Below, piece by piece: positions 51,871 through 62,818 of a stretch of 64,000 nt of DNA. Position numbers and translations under genes: made by a program. The number at the start of each line of letters is the position of its first letter. The stretch's first letter is position 1. The stretch comes from an uncultured Bacteroidales bacterium (GTDB lineage Bacteria > Bacteroidota > Bacteroidia > Bacteroidales > Muribaculaceae). The notes beneath the pieces were generated by a model. The model was given only the letters and a program-made list of their open reading frames with translations, was not told the DNA's origin and did no database searches. The stretch covers positions 1 to 64,000 of the forward strand of contig CASEAQ010000009.1 in assembly GCA_949285735.1 (NCBI GenBank). Direction: 5' to 3'.

Positions 51871-53328
51871 TCATTGAATCTTTGATTTGTTGCGACGGAA
51901 GATGTATGTCAGCACTTCTTGCTGAATGCGGGAGTGCAGCAGGTGGTTGGCTCCCATGAAAATTGCCAAGAAGAGTGCCGTTTGCGCAGCAAGTAGCAAT
52001 ATTGGCGATGTGATGATGCCTTGCAGCAGGATTACCGGCAGGGTGGCTGCAATTGAAATGACAACGTAGGGAATCAGGTCGTGTATCATTTGCGGAATGC
52101 CGTAGCCTGTGGTGTCGGACGTGAGCCAAATTGCATAGATGAAGTAGAGGAAGGTGGCGATTACCTGCCCGCCTACGAGCCAGCCGATGCCAAACGGAAT
52201 GGTTGCCACGATGGCGATGACGGCAAGAATGTCTTTGACGGTCTCGGAATATACCATGCGTCGGGCTGCGCCGAGGGCTATAATGTGGTTGTTGTAGAGC
52301 GACGTGAGCACGACGAATATGCCACGAATCACAAGCATCTGGAAGAGCGGTATTGCCTCGTTCCACTTCGTGCCAAACAAAATATGGAATATAGGCGTTG
52401 CCGTTGCGGCAAGTAGCATCATCGAGGAGAATGTGATGTATGCAGTGAATTTGTGGGTTTTCGACATCATTCGTCGGAACCTTTCGGGGTCATCCTGGCA
52501 TCCGCTCAAGATGGGGAGGAACGATGCTGTGACCACTTGCGAGAGAGATGTCACCCCCATCTTACTCCACTTGTCGGCTTGTGTGTAGTAACCGAGTTTG
52601 TAGAGGTTATAGTATGCTCCGATGATAAAAGAATATATATTTTGGAACAATATATTGAGGAACGAACTTGCCATGATGCCTGAGCCGACCTTAAAAATGG
52701 AGCGCAGTGCATCAAGGTCGAACCGCTCACGTGGCAACCACCGAGACGTTGCCCACAGCAAAGCCGACTTTACGGCATCCAGCACTATCGTCTGCCATAC
52801 GATAGCCCAAGCTCCCATTCCAGCCAACGCCAGCCAAATGCCTACGATGCCGCTCGCCACAAGCCCGACAGTGTTGCTCACGGCAATCATTTTCACGTCC
52901 ATCTGCTTGGTGAGGCGGTTGGTCTGCACAATTGCCGTAGCGTTTAGTACAAATGCCAGGAACATTACGCGCGCGAGCGGAATAAGCCTTCCTCCAGCAT
53001 CGAAAAGGTTGTCGATGAGTGGGGCGCAAAACCACAAAATGGCATATAAGGCAATGCTCATGGCGATGTTGAAGTATAGCACGGTGCAGTAGTCGGTTTC
53101 GGTGGGTGTTTTTTTCTGCACCAGCGCGTTGGCAAATCCGCTGTCGATGAATAGCGATGCGAAAGCCTGAAAAACGAGTACCGCCCCCACAAGTCCGAAC
53201 TCTTCGGGCGAGAGCAGGTTGGCAAGCACTATGCCGGTGACGGCATACAGCAGTTGTGACGACAGGCGGTCGATGGTGTTCCATTTGATAGCCCTTGCAG
53301 TCTTCAGTTTCAGGTTTCCTTCTTCCAT
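51871..53328 (-). CDS. Wzx-type polysaccharide flippase
   Basis: This 485-residue integral membrane protein has about 12-14 hydrophobic segments. The opening KTARAIKWNTIDRLSSQLLYAVTGIVLANLLSPEEFGLVGAVLVFQAFASLFIDSGFANALVQKK is typical of the MOP/polysaccharide-exporter flippases that move lipid-linked glycans across the inner membrane. No glycan polymerase or transferase cluster surrounds it. A TAATTTTG box (53333-53340) lies four bases before the ATG, which could again give a leaderless mRNA, but its -33 box is poor. Confidence 0.88.
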   Translation of the reverse strand: MEEGNLKLKTARAIKWNTIDRLSSQLLYAVTGIVLANLLSPEEFGLVGAVLVFQAFASLFIDSGFANALVQKKTPTETDYCTVLYFNIAMSIALYAILWFCAPLIDNLFDAGGRLIPLARVMFLAFVLNATAIVQTNRLTKQMDVKMIAVSNTVGLVASGIVGIWLALAGMGAWAIVWQTIVLDAVKSALLWATSRWLPRERFDLDALRSIFKVGSGIMASSFLNILFQNIYSFIIGAYYNLYKLGYYTQADKWSKMGVTSLSQVVTASFLPILSGCQDDPERFRRMMSKTHKFTAYITFSSMMLLAATATPIFHILFGTKWNEAIPLFQMLVIRGIFVVLTSLYNNHIIALGAARRMVYSETVKDILAVIAIVATIPFGIGWLVGGQVIATFLYFIYAIWLTSDTTGYGIPQMIHDLIPYVVISIAATLPVILLQGIITSPILLLAAQTALFLAIFMGANHLLHSRIQQEVLTYIFRRNKSKIQ

Positions 53329-53561
53329 GTTGCAAAATTACACAAATTTTAGGTTGGAGTTAGCAATGTGCAGTTAGCAGTTAGGGGTTATTTTGCACAA
53401 TCTTTTGCATTACGGCTACAACTACTAATTGATTCCAAATTTCCTTAATTATATCACTTATTACTTGCTAACTGTGAGGAATCTGTTTTTTTCCTTACAT
53501 TTGCTTCAAGATTAAGCCATATTTAGCATACAAACAATTATTTATCAATAACCAATACACT

Positions 53562-54380
53562 ATGAGTATAAATCACTTATGCCGGTCGATTGCCGTGATG
53601 GCTTCGTTGTGCTTGATGGCATCGTGCGACCTTATTGATTTTCACCCATACGATGTGCATATAACAGGCGACACCGACATCAATGCCCGCAATGTGTCTC
53701 GCATAGAGGAAGCCTGCAAGGATAAGCAGCAGATAAAAGTGGCAGCCATAGGCGACACCCACCGTTGGTATGACGAGCTGCGCTACTTCGTTGACGCCGT
53801 CAACGAGCGCAACGACATAGATTTTGTAATACACGACGGCGATATAAGCGAATATGGCTATACGCAAGAGTTCTTGTGGACGCGCGACTATCTCAACGAG
53901 TTGAAAGTGCCTTATGTGGCATTGATTGGCAACCACGACTGCCTCGGCACGGGGCGCGACGCATTCGGTGCGGTGTTTGGAGCCACCAATTATGCGTTTA
54001 TCGCAGGGCGCGTGAAGTTTGTATGCCTCAATACCAATGCGCTTGAGTATGATTATTCCGAGCCGATACCAGATTTCAAGTTCATAACATCGCACGTGAC
54101 CGACCGCGCAGGGGAGTTTGATTGCACGGTGGGCGTGATGCATGCCCGGCCCACCGACGATGTGTTCAACAACAACGTCGCCGAGGTGTTCCACCAATAT
54201 ATGTTGCAATTGCCGCAATTGATGTGTTGCATCAACGGGCACGGGCACTCGATTCACCATGCCGACTTGATGGGTGACGGGTTTATATACCACCAGACTG
54301 CCAGCATCGACGACCGAGTTTATTTGCTTTTTACGTTCAACAACGATGGAACTTACAGCTATGAGGAAGTGGCTTTTTAG
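53562..54380 (+). CDS. Calcineurin-like metallophosphoesterase lipoprotein
   Basis: A 272-residue protein with a lipoprotein signal (SLCLMASC, Cys at about residue 22). The metallophosphoesterase residues are plain: VAAIGDTHRWYDEL (GDxH), VIHDGDISEYG (GDxx), ALIGNHDCLG (GNHD), VGVMHARPTD and INGHGHSIHHAD (GHxH). It would hydrolyse a phosphoester at the membrane surface; the substrate is unknown. It overlaps the next gene by 20 bp. A TACATTTG box lies at 53496-53503 with a weak -33 box. Confidence 0.85.
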   Translation: MSINHLCRSIAVMASLCLMASCDLIDFHPYDVHITGDTDINARNVSRIEEACKDKQQIKVAAIGDTHRWYDELRYFVDAVNERNDIDFVIHDGDISEYGYTQEFLWTRDYLNELKVPYVALIGNHDCLGTGRDAFGAVFGATNYAFIAGRVKFVCLNTNALEYDYSEPIPDFKFITSHVTDRAGEFDCTVGVMHARPTDDVFNNNVAEVFHQYMLQLPQLMCCINGHGHSIHHADLMGDGFIYHQTASIDDRVYLLFTFNNDGTYSYEEVAF

Positions 54381-55044
54381 CGTGTTGTGGCTATTGGGCA
54401 TCGTTCTCTCGGCTGTGCCAGCCAGTGCGACTGAGATTGACTTGGATACAATCCCCTCGGACAGCCTGCGGCGGCTGAGGCGTTACGAGCAACGAATGAA
54501 GCGAATGGAAGAACGATGGCACAAGTTGATTCCGTCGTATGGCAAATGGCAATTTGCCGGCAACATGGGCTTGATTTCGCTCGGAACCGGATGGTCGTAT
54601 GGCAAAAACAAGCAGTGGGAAACAGATTTTTTTGTTGGTTTCTTGCCAAAGTTCAAGTCGGACGCGGCAAAAGTGACCTTAACGCTCAAGCAGAATTTCA
54701 TGCCGTGGAAGTGGCACTTGAATGAGAAATTCTTCATCGAGCCGCTTGCCTGCGGACTTTATATAAACACCGTCCTGCACAACGACTTCTGGGTGCGGCA
54801 GCCCGACCGTTACCCCAAGGGGTATTATTGGTTTTCGACCCGCATTCGCACAAACATCTATCTCGGGCAGCGCATAACCCTTAAGATACCCCAGCACAAG
54901 CGTTTTTTTGCCAAGTCGATAACGGCTTTTTATGAAATAAGCACTTGCGACTACTATATCTTGAGCCACATAGGCAACAGCGGCTACCCGCTGCACGAGC
55001 TCATCAGCCTCTCGTTTGGCGTGAAATTGCAGTTTTTTGACTGA
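54361..55044 (+). CDS. Exported beta-rich protein, unknown function
   Basis: The start MRKWLFSVLWLLGIVLSAVPASAT gives a signal peptide and 227 residues; an ATG five codons earlier is possible. After a charged helix (DSLRRLRRYEQRMKRMEERWHKL) the rest alternates strands such as WQFAGNMGLISLGTGWSYGKN and ITLKIPQHKRFF, and ends LSFGVKLQFFD. That is consistent with a small outer-membrane barrel. I do not recognise a family. It starts inside the metallophosphoesterase gene, implying coupled translation. Confidence 0.6.
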   Translation: MRKWLFSVLWLLGIVLSAVPASATEIDLDTIPSDSLRRLRRYEQRMKRMEERWHKLIPSYGKWQFAGNMGLISLGTGWSYGKNKQWETDFFVGFLPKFKSDAAKVTLTLKQNFMPWKWHLNEKFFIEPLACGLYINTVLHNDFWVRQPDRYPKGYYWFSTRIRTNIYLGQRITLKIPQHKRFFAKSITAFYEISTCDYYILSHIGNSGYPLHELISLSFGVKLQFFD

Positions 55045-55065
55045 TAGGCGAGTGTGCAGTTATGA

Positions 55066-55097
55066 TTTGCCTGTTTCGTTGATTTTTTGTATCTTTG
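55066..55097 (+). promoter_or_regulatory. Promoter of gyrB
   Basis: TTTG followed after 20 nt by TATCTTTG is a perfect consensus match, about 100 nt upstream of the gyrB ATG. Confidence 0.72.
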
Positions 55098-55157
55098 CTT
55101 GTTCAAAGTGCGTTGTGGAAACAGGCACGATTTATACGCTTGGTTTATCTCTTGTAA

Positions 55158-57155
<1,998 letters not shown>

Positions 57156-57210
57156 AAAACTGGCAGGCACGCGAGCAAAGTGCGAAGTGCCTCTCGACCA
57201 TACAAATCAG

Positions 57211-57245
57211 TGTGGCGGCATGTGAGTTACTCATGTGCCGCCACA
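57211..57245. terminator. Hairpin terminator after gyrB
   Basis: TGTGGCGGCA pairs perfectly with TGCCGCCACA, enclosing a smaller stem (GTGAG/CTCAT), with TTAGTTTTG downstream. Confidence 0.65.
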
Positions 57246-57346
57246 TTAGTTTTGTATTGCAGCGGAGTGGGCTTTGACGAGTCTTGCGCAATATATGAAT
57301 GTCGGCGTGTTGTGTGATGAACGCGCGGCACGTGTTGCATAAGCTC

Positions 57347-57384
57347 AAAAAAAATCCATGAACCTGCTCACGCAGCCTCATGGA
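57347..57384 (-). terminator. Rho-independent terminator after the ECF S-component gene
   Basis: On the minus strand TCCATGA pairs with TCATGGA, with further pairing inside, followed by eight T residues. Confidence 0.8.
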
Positions 57385-57468
57385 CAAAGTGGTAAGTCGT
57401 AGTGTATAGAGTTATTTCACAAGATATTATGAAACCAAATGCTCTTTTTGATAGATGTTGTCACTGCA

Positions 57469-57975
57469 TTAAGCCAACTTCTTGATTACTAGGTAGCCGC
57501 CGACAATCTGCAACAAGATGCCCGGCAAGCCGATGGTGAGGTCTTGCAATGCGGCAGTGAAAGAGGCTGTCATGCCCCATTCGATGAGTGAACCTACTAC
57601 TTGGTAGGCAACTACAGCGGCTGCCACCGTGAGCAAGTTGAATGTCTTGAACAACTTGGTTGCTGCGGCAGTTGCGCCAACGAGCAGCACCGACTTGGTG
57701 AGGATGATTGGCAACATTGCCGTTCCGGGCATTCCGAAAAGCAAGTTGTTGGCTATAGGTGAAATTACAGCAGTCAGCAAGCCCACTTTCCAGCCATATT
57801 TGTATGCAGCCACGAGGGTGAAGAAGTAGATTGGCAACCATGTGAGCCCTCCTTGCGGCATCAGGTGGCACAATTGTGGCAAAACCAGGTTGCCGACGAT
57901 GAACAGCGTGGCGAAAAGGTAGGTTTTCAGTTCGCTGTAACTGTAGTTGTAGAGTTTTACGCTTTGAGTAGTCAT
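57469..57975 (-). CDS. ECF-transporter S component-like membrane protein
   Basis: A 168-residue protein with five to six hydrophobic segments (YLFATLFIVGNLVLPQLCHLM, WLPIYFFTLVAAYKYGWKVGLLTAVISPIANNLLFG, LPIILTKSVLLVGATAAATKLF and others). Size, hydrophobicity and the SPIANNLLFG loop suit the substrate-binding S subunits of energy-coupling-factor vitamin transporters. The vitamin cannot be told. No EcfA or EcfT genes lie nearby, so a shared module elsewhere is implied. It follows the DUF1893 gene by 22 bp and ends before a strong terminator. Confidence 0.7.
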   Translation of the reverse strand: MTTQSVKLYNYSYSELKTYLFATLFIVGNLVLPQLCHLMPQGGLTWLPIYFFTLVAAYKYGWKVGLLTAVISPIANNLLFGMPGTAMLPIILTKSVLLVGATAAATKLFKTFNLLTVAAAVVAYQVVGSLIEWGMTASFTAALQDLTIGLPGILLQIVGGYLVIKKLA

Positions 57976-57997
57976 AACTATGTATATATTTTGTGTT

Positions 57998-58435
57998 TTA
58001 TTTCTGGTTATTTTTTGCAGCCATCGACTCGATGAATTGCTTTATCAGCGGCAAGGCTTCCTGTGCCGACTTGGCTTGCGATGTCAACTTCTCGACGGGG
58101 CAAATGTCGTCGCCCGCGCGGTTGATGATGTTATCGACAAGTGTTCCATAGCCAGTTTCGATGCCGGCTTGGTCGAGCAGGTCGAGTGCAGGGCGGCTAA
58201 GTACATCGGTGTAAAGTCGTTTTATGTGCCCAAGCACCATCAATGCGGCAGCACCTCTTCCCACAACTTTGTCGGCAATCGTTGCGCCGTCGAGCACTTC
58301 GGGGCTGCCGAGCAACAGTTCGTAAAGGTCTTTCACACCTCGCTGTCTGCAATAGACGAGTTCGCCGTTGCTCTTTAATATAACGCACGATAGCCCTTTT
58401 TCGTGTAATATTTTTATTAAATCTTCAATTTCCAT
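57998..58435 (-). CDS. DUF1893-family protein
   Basis: This 145-residue soluble protein reads MEIEDLIKILHEKGLSCVILKSNGELVYCRQRGVKDLYELL, then IADKVVGRGAAALMVLGHIKRLYTDVLSRPALDLLDQAGI. This fits DUF1893, whose known structure has a cytidine-deaminase-like fold without an assigned reaction. VGRGAAALMVLG corresponds to the conserved core. Pairing with an ECF S-component suggests a role around uptake of a small cofactor. Confidence 0.75.
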   Translation of the reverse strand: MEIEDLIKILHEKGLSCVILKSNGELVYCRQRGVKDLYELLLGSPEVLDGATIADKVVGRGAAALMVLGHIKRLYTDVLSRPALDLLDQAGIETGYGTLVDNIINRAGDDICPVEKLTSQAKSAQEALPLIKQFIESMAAKNNQK

Positions 58436-58558
58436 AAAAATAATCCTTTTGGCACCGAGTGCAAGTCCGTTTTATTTCAGTTACAAAATTACAGTCGCAA
58501 TAGGAGATAAAATGTATCTAAATTACATATTATGCTACCAATATTACAGACATATTGG

Positions 58559-59275
58559 TTATTTGATTTTAAATTTCGAGAATGTCATTGTCAGTGCGTC
58601 AAACGTGAGCACTTGGTTTTCAAGCAATTCGCCTATGCCCAGCGCGAGCTTCAGGGCTTCGGTTGCCTGTATTGTGCCTATGATGCCGGCGATTGCGCCA
58701 AGCACGCCATATTCGCTTGCCGGGCGGGGCGATTGGGGCGGCATGTCGAAAAGGTCGCGCAGGGAGGCGTTGCCCGGGGTTATGGTCATGACATTGCCCG
58801 AAAACTGGTTGATTGCCCCATGGACGAGAGGCTTGCCGGCGTCAACACACAAGTCGTTGATGAGGAATTTCGATTCCGCATTGTCGGTGCAGTCGATTGC
58901 GATGTCGTAGTCGCGTAGCAAGTCGTGTGCGTTGTTGGCATTGAAAAAAGTGTTGTATGCCGTCACCGTCACGTCGGGGTTGAGCAGGTTGATTTTCTCT
59001 TTTGCCGAAGCGGTTTTGTCGCGCCCGATGTCGTTGGTGTTGTGCAGTATTTGCCGCTGCAAGTTCGACAAGTCAACTTTGTCGCTGTCAACGATTCCCA
59101 AGTTGCCAACCCCGGCTGCTGCGAGGTACAAGGCAACCGGGGAGCCAAGTCCGCCGGCACCTATTATAAGTATTCGCGATTGCAACAGCCGTTGCTGCCC
59201 GTCGCGACCCACCTGTGGCAGCATCAGGTGTCGCTTGTATCGTTGTTCGAATAGCTGGTTTCCGTTATTAAGCAT
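58559..59275 (-). CDS. ThiF/MoeB/HesA-family adenylating enzyme without zinc cysteines
   Basis: The start MLNNGNQLFEQRYKRHLMLPQVG leads to 238 residues. The adenylation site is ILIIGAGGLGSPVALYLAAAGVG, and further signatures are DSDKVDLSNLQRQILH, GRDKTASAKEKINLLNPDV and AIDCTDNAESKFLINDLC. These enzymes adenylate the C-terminal Gly of ThiS, MoaD or a peptide. The usual CxxC pairs that bind zinc are absent; the region reads NASLRDLFDMPPQSPRPASEYGVLG. It lies 123 bp upstream of the DUF1893 gene on the same strand. No ThiS or MoaD gene is near, so the partner is open. Confidence 0.85.
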   Translation of the reverse strand: MLNNGNQLFEQRYKRHLMLPQVGRDGQQRLLQSRILIIGAGGLGSPVALYLAAAGVGNLGIVDSDKVDLSNLQRQILHNTNDIGRDKTASAKEKINLLNPDVTVTAYNTFFNANNAHDLLRDYDIAIDCTDNAESKFLINDLCVDAGKPLVHGAINQFSGNVMTITPGNASLRDLFDMPPQSPRPASEYGVLGAIAGIIGTIQATEALKLALGIGELLENQVLTFDALTMTFSKFKIK

Positions 59276-59393
59276 GGTGCAAATATATCTCAAAATATTG
59301 TTTTGGCTCTTTAATAATTGTGATTTTTTGTTGAACGAGCATCTTTCTTGTGGGGTTCAGAATGAAATGTTTCGATAAAACAATCGAAAAGTA

Positions 59394-59423
59394 TTGAAAA
59401 TTAGAAAATTCTGCGTAAATTTG
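59394..59423 (+). promoter_or_regulatory. Promoter of rpsA
   Basis: TTG followed after 19 nt by TAAATTTG matches the consensus. The leader would be about 55 nt. Confidence 0.68.
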
Positions 59424-59485
59424 CAGCCGTGCTTCGGGTGAAGTGTGTCCGGGGCTAAGAATTAACCTAATTATTAACAATTTAA

Positions 59486-61261
59486 ATGAGCGAAGAATTA
59501 AAAAATTCTCCAATTGAAGATTTCGATTGGGATGCCTTTGAAAAAGGCGAGACTCAAGGAGAGAAATCTCGTGAGGAATTGGTACACACCTATGACGAAT
59601 CTCTTGGCACCGTTAAGGACAAGGATGTAACAGAAGGTACCGTTATTGCACTCAACAAGCGTGAAGTAGTGGTTAACATCGGTTACAAGTCGGATGGTAT
59701 CATTCCTTTGAATGAATTCCGCTACAATCCCGACCTCAAGGTGGGTGACAAAGTAGAGGTGTTCATCGAAAACCAAGAAGACAAGAAGGGTCAACTCATC
59801 TTGTCGCACAAGAAGGCACGTGCTGCCAAGAGCTGGGAACGCGTTAACGAAGCCCTCGAAAACGATGAAGTTATCAAGGGTTACATCAAGTGCCGCACTA
59901 AGGGTGGTATGATTGTTGACGTATTTGGCATCGAAGCATTCTTGCCTGGCTCGCAAATCGACGTTAAGCCCATTCGTGACTACGATGTATTCGTTGGCAA
60001 GACAATGGAGTTCAAGGTCGTTAAGATTAACCAAGAATTTAAGAACGTGGTTGTTTCGCACAAGGCTCTCATCGAGGCCGAGCTCGAACAACAAAAGAAA
60101 GATATTATTGCTAAGCTCGAAAAGGGTCAAGTGCTTGAGGGTACGGTTAAGAATATCACTTCTTATGGCGTATTCATCGACCTTGGTGGCGTTGACGGGC
60201 TTATCCACATCACCGACCTTTCGTGGGGCCGCGTAAGCCACCCCGAAGAGGTTGTAAGCCTCGACCAAAAGCTCAATGTGGTAATTCTCGACTTCGACGA
60301 CGAGAAGAAGCGCATAGCTCTTGGCTTGAAGCAATTGCAGCCCCATCCATGGGATGCCCTTGATGCTAACTTGAAGGTTGGCGACAAGGTTAAGGGTAAG
60401 GTTGTGGTTATGGCTGACTACGGTGCATTTGTTGAAATTGCTCCGGGTGTAGAAGGTCTTATCCACGTGAGTGAAATGTCGTGGTCGCAACACTTGCGCT
60501 CGGCTCAAGACTTCTTGAAGGTGGGCGACGAAGTTGAGGCTGTGATTTTGACTCTCGACCGTGCCGAACGCAAGATGTCGCTTGGCATCAAGCAACTCAA
60601 GCCCGATCCATGGGAAAATATCGAGGTCAACTATCCTGTTGGCTCGAAGCACACTGCAAAGGTTCGCAACTTCACCAATTTCGGTGTATTTGTTGAACTT
60701 GAGGAAGGTGTTGACGGTCTTATCCACATCTCCGACTTGTCGTGGACCAAGAAAATCAAGCATCCGTCGGAATTCACTCAAATCGGTGCCGACATCGATG
60801 TTCAGGTTCTCGAAATCGACAAGGAAAACCGCCGCTTGAGCCTCGGCCACAAGCAGCTTGAAGAAAACCCGTGGGATGTATTCGAGACCATCTTCACAGT
60901 TGGTAGCGTTCACGAAGGTACTATCGTTGAAATGCTCGACAAGGGCGCAGTAGTTGCCTTGCCTTATGGCGTAGAAGGCTTTGCTACACCGAAGCACCTC
61001 GTTAAGCAAGACGGTACGCAAGCCAAGCAAGACGAGAAACTTGAGTTCAAGGTAATTGAGTTCAACAAGGACGCAAAGAGGATTATCCTCTCGCACAGCC
61101 GCATATTCGAAGATGAGGCTAAGGCTGAAGCTAAGAAGGCAAAGAAGGCTGCAAAGGCAGCTTCTGACGAAAACACTTCGTCGGCTCCGGCTATAGAGAA
61201 GACTACTCTTGGCGACATTCAAGAACTTGCCGCTTTGAAGGAAAAGCTCTCGAAGAAGTAA
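59486..61261 (+). CDS. rpsA: 30S ribosomal protein S1
   Basis: S1 helps mRNA bind to the ribosome. The 591-residue protein contains six S1/OB repeats, seen from phrases such as VTEGTVIALNKREVVVNIGYKSDGIIPLNEF, KGYIKCRTKGGMIVDVFGIEAFLPGSQ, VLEGTVKNITSYGVFIDLGGVDGLIHITDLSWGR, VKGKVVVMADYGAFVEIAPGVEGLIHVSEMSW and HTAKVRNFTNFGVFVELEEGVDGLIHISDLSW. The tail is lysine/alanine-rich. Codon use is strongly biased, as expected for a highly expressed gene. Confidence 0.96.
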   Translation: MSEELKNSPIEDFDWDAFEKGETQGEKSREELVHTYDESLGTVKDKDVTEGTVIALNKREVVVNIGYKSDGIIPLNEFRYNPDLKVGDKVEVFIENQEDKKGQLILSHKKARAAKSWERVNEALENDEVIKGYIKCRTKGGMIVDVFGIEAFLPGSQIDVKPIRDYDVFVGKTMEFKVVKINQEFKNVVVSHKALIEAELEQQKKDIIAKLEKGQVLEGTVKNITSYGVFIDLGGVDGLIHITDLSWGRVSHPEEVVSLDQKLNVVILDFDDEKKRIALGLKQLQPHPWDALDANLKVGDKVKGKVVVMADYGAFVEIAPGVEGLIHVSEMSWSQHLRSAQDFLKVGDEVEAVILTLDRAERKMSLGIKQLKPDPWENIEVNYPVGSKHTAKVRNFTNFGVFVELEEGVDGLIHISDLSWTKKIKHPSEFTQIGADIDVQVLEIDKENRRLSLGHKQLEENPWDVFETIFTVGSVHEGTIVEMLDKGAVVALPYGVEGFATPKHLVKQDGTQAKQDEKLEFKVIEFNKDAKRIILSHSRIFEDEAKAEAKKAKKAAKAASDENTSSAPAIEKTTLGDIQELAALKEKLSKK

Positions 61262-61288
61262 GATTTCGATTAAAATCGAGATATGACA

Positions 61289-61322
61289 AGCACTGGAAGT
61301 GACCGCTTCCAGTGCTTTTTTT
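61289..61322 (+). terminator. Rho-independent terminator of rpsA
   Basis: AGCACTGGAAG pairs perfectly with CTTCCAGTGCT around a 6-nt loop, followed by a run of eight T residues. Confidence 0.9.
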
Positions 61323-61502
61323 GTGTGTAATAACGGCGTGTTACGGAATGCGAGGGGGCAAAGTTGGGCGGTTCCATGCACCCACAGTTCGGTCTTTTAG
61401 GGAAAGAGCTGGGGAATGATGTTGATTTTTTCAATCGAAAAAGGGTGATTGCTTATGGGAATTTGTTATTTTTGTGAATTAAATGTGAAGATTGATTCTG
61501 AT

Positions 61503-62108
61503 ATGCAATACTGGGTACATATAAATGGGGTACAACGCGGGCCGATGCAGCTTGACGAGTTGATTAAGATTGGCGTGACGCGCGATACTTATGTGTGGCG
61601 GGAAGGGCTTGAAGACTGGATTAAAGCCAGCGAATTGCCCGAGCTTGCCGGATTTTTTGTAATAGGGGGGAACTCTGTTCCAACGCCTGTGCAGCCTGTC
61701 GATGACAACGGCGAGGCTGGGAAATCGCAATGGGTTGCCGATGATACCGACGTCAACCAGCCGCAGCAGGAGGACGCAAATGCCGCTACTGGGCAATCGT
61801 ATGTCGCACAGCAGCCTGCAGCGGTGCAGCAGCCATCGTTCGTCGCCAACCCGACTTTCATGCAGTCGCCAGTGCCGCCTTGCCCTCCGACCAACTTGGC
61901 GTGGGCTATTATTGTAACCATATTGTGTTGCCAGATTTTCGGAATAATTGCAATAGTGTATGCGGCACAAGTAAAGTCGAAGTATGACGCGGGGCAGTAT
62001 GAGACAGCTGTGAAGTATAGCGAAAATTCGGCTTTGTGGTGCAAGCTCGGTATTGCTTTCGGGCTTGTGTGGGCTACATTCTATGCAATGTTGCTCCCAT
62101 TTATGTAA
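61503..62108 (+). CDS. GYF-domain and CD225-like membrane protein
   Basis: The start MQYWVHINGVQRGPMQLDELIKIGVTRDTYVWREGLEDWIKASELPEL gives an N-terminal GYF_2 domain of about 50 residues. A proline/glutamine-rich linker (about 60-140) follows. The C-terminal 65 residues hold two hydrophobic segments (LAWAIIVTILCCQIFGIIAIVYAAQV and WCKLGIAFGLVWATFYAMLLPF) with a DAGQYETAVKYSENSALWCKLG loop, the CD225/dispanin layout. The total is 201 residues. Such proteins are common in Bacteroidetes; a membrane-organising role is likely but unproven. A TATTTTTG box at 61467-61474 is a possible -7 element. Confidence 0.85.
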   Translation: MQYWVHINGVQRGPMQLDELIKIGVTRDTYVWREGLEDWIKASELPELAGFFVIGGNSVPTPVQPVDDNGEAGKSQWVADDTDVNQPQQEDANAATGQSYVAQQPAAVQQPSFVANPTFMQSPVPPCPPTNLAWAIIVTILCCQIFGIIAIVYAAQVKSKYDAGQYETAVKYSENSALWCKLGIAFGLVWATFYAMLLPFM

Positions 62109-62225
62109 GCGAGATGTTTCTGCATGATGGCAGATGCGCCTCCGCGACAAAGGAGGGAGGTGAATTAAAATTGCCTCATTGGGATACAACGCTTGAAATT
62201 GAGCTATATCAAAATGAACTATATC

Positions 62226-62250
62226 GTAGGGACGCACGAGCCGTGCGTCC
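62226..62250 (+). repeat. REP-like palindrome with GTAG foot
   Basis: GTAG is followed by GGACGCACG AGC CGTGCGTCC, a perfect 9-bp stem. Same plan as the palindromes at 51834 and 62763. Confidence 0.65.
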
Positions 62251-62356
62251 TATGTTATTATATTGGAGTACGATGTGTTGGCAATGCGACTGCTCACGGG
62301 GCTGCATCAAAACGCGGTGTTATAACGATGTAGCTCGAAATACACAGCGACACATA

Positions 62357-62470
62357 GGGCGGCGAAGCCGTCCAACTATGTGGTAACCGAGGGTGACGCA
62401 GCCCTTTTGGGCAAGGAACCCTCGGAATGAAATCACCCTCATACAGCATGGGCCTCGAAGAGGTCCAACG
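62357..62470 (-). repeat. Structured interspersed repeat, copy 8 (inverted)
   Basis: On the minus strand: hairpin A CCTC TTC GAGG, hairpin B outer CCGAGGGT/ACCCTCGG with inner GCCC AAAA GGGC, hairpin C GGACGGC TTC GCCGCCC. It faces copy 9 head-to-head, about 60 bp away. Confidence 0.85.
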
Positions 62471-62529
62471 TACCGCTATGGCAGTGCTTAATCATTAGGT
62501 ATGCGTTTTTTCGCACAAGAATGGGAAGA

Positions 62530-62652
62530 AGCTCCGTTGGACCTCTTCGAGGCCCTAAATTTGGTGGAGATGGTGATGTCCGCGGGTTCCTTGCCCCGTT
62601 CGGGGCTGCGTCACCACGCGGTTACGTCAAAGTTGGACGGCTTCGCCGCCCT
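62530..62652 (+). repeat. Structured interspersed repeat, copy 9
   Basis: Complete copy with hairpin A CCTC TTC GAGG, hairpin B outer CCGCG/CGCGG and inner GCCCC GTTC GGGGC, hairpin C GGACGGC TTC GCCGCCC. The B outer stem is a further compensated variant. The whole 62109-62818 interval holds repeats only; no gene is seen. Confidence 0.85.
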
Positions 62653-62762
62653 CTGTGTCGCTATGTATTCCGAGCTACACTGTCATCACACCTTGAATGA
62701 AAGAGCCGTGGTATCAAAATTACAAATTATTCATTGAGTGGGGGCACATTGTGGTAGAAAAT

Positions 62763-62787
62763 GAGCCGCGGCACGCCGCGGCTCTAC
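62763..62787 (-). repeat. REP-like palindrome with GTAG foot
   Basis: On the minus strand GTAG is followed by AGCCGCGGC GT GCCGCGGCT, a perfect 9-bp stem. Confidence 0.65.
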
Positions 62788-62818
62788 AAGGTAGCAATTA
62801 TGTATGTCGCGCTTCCTG

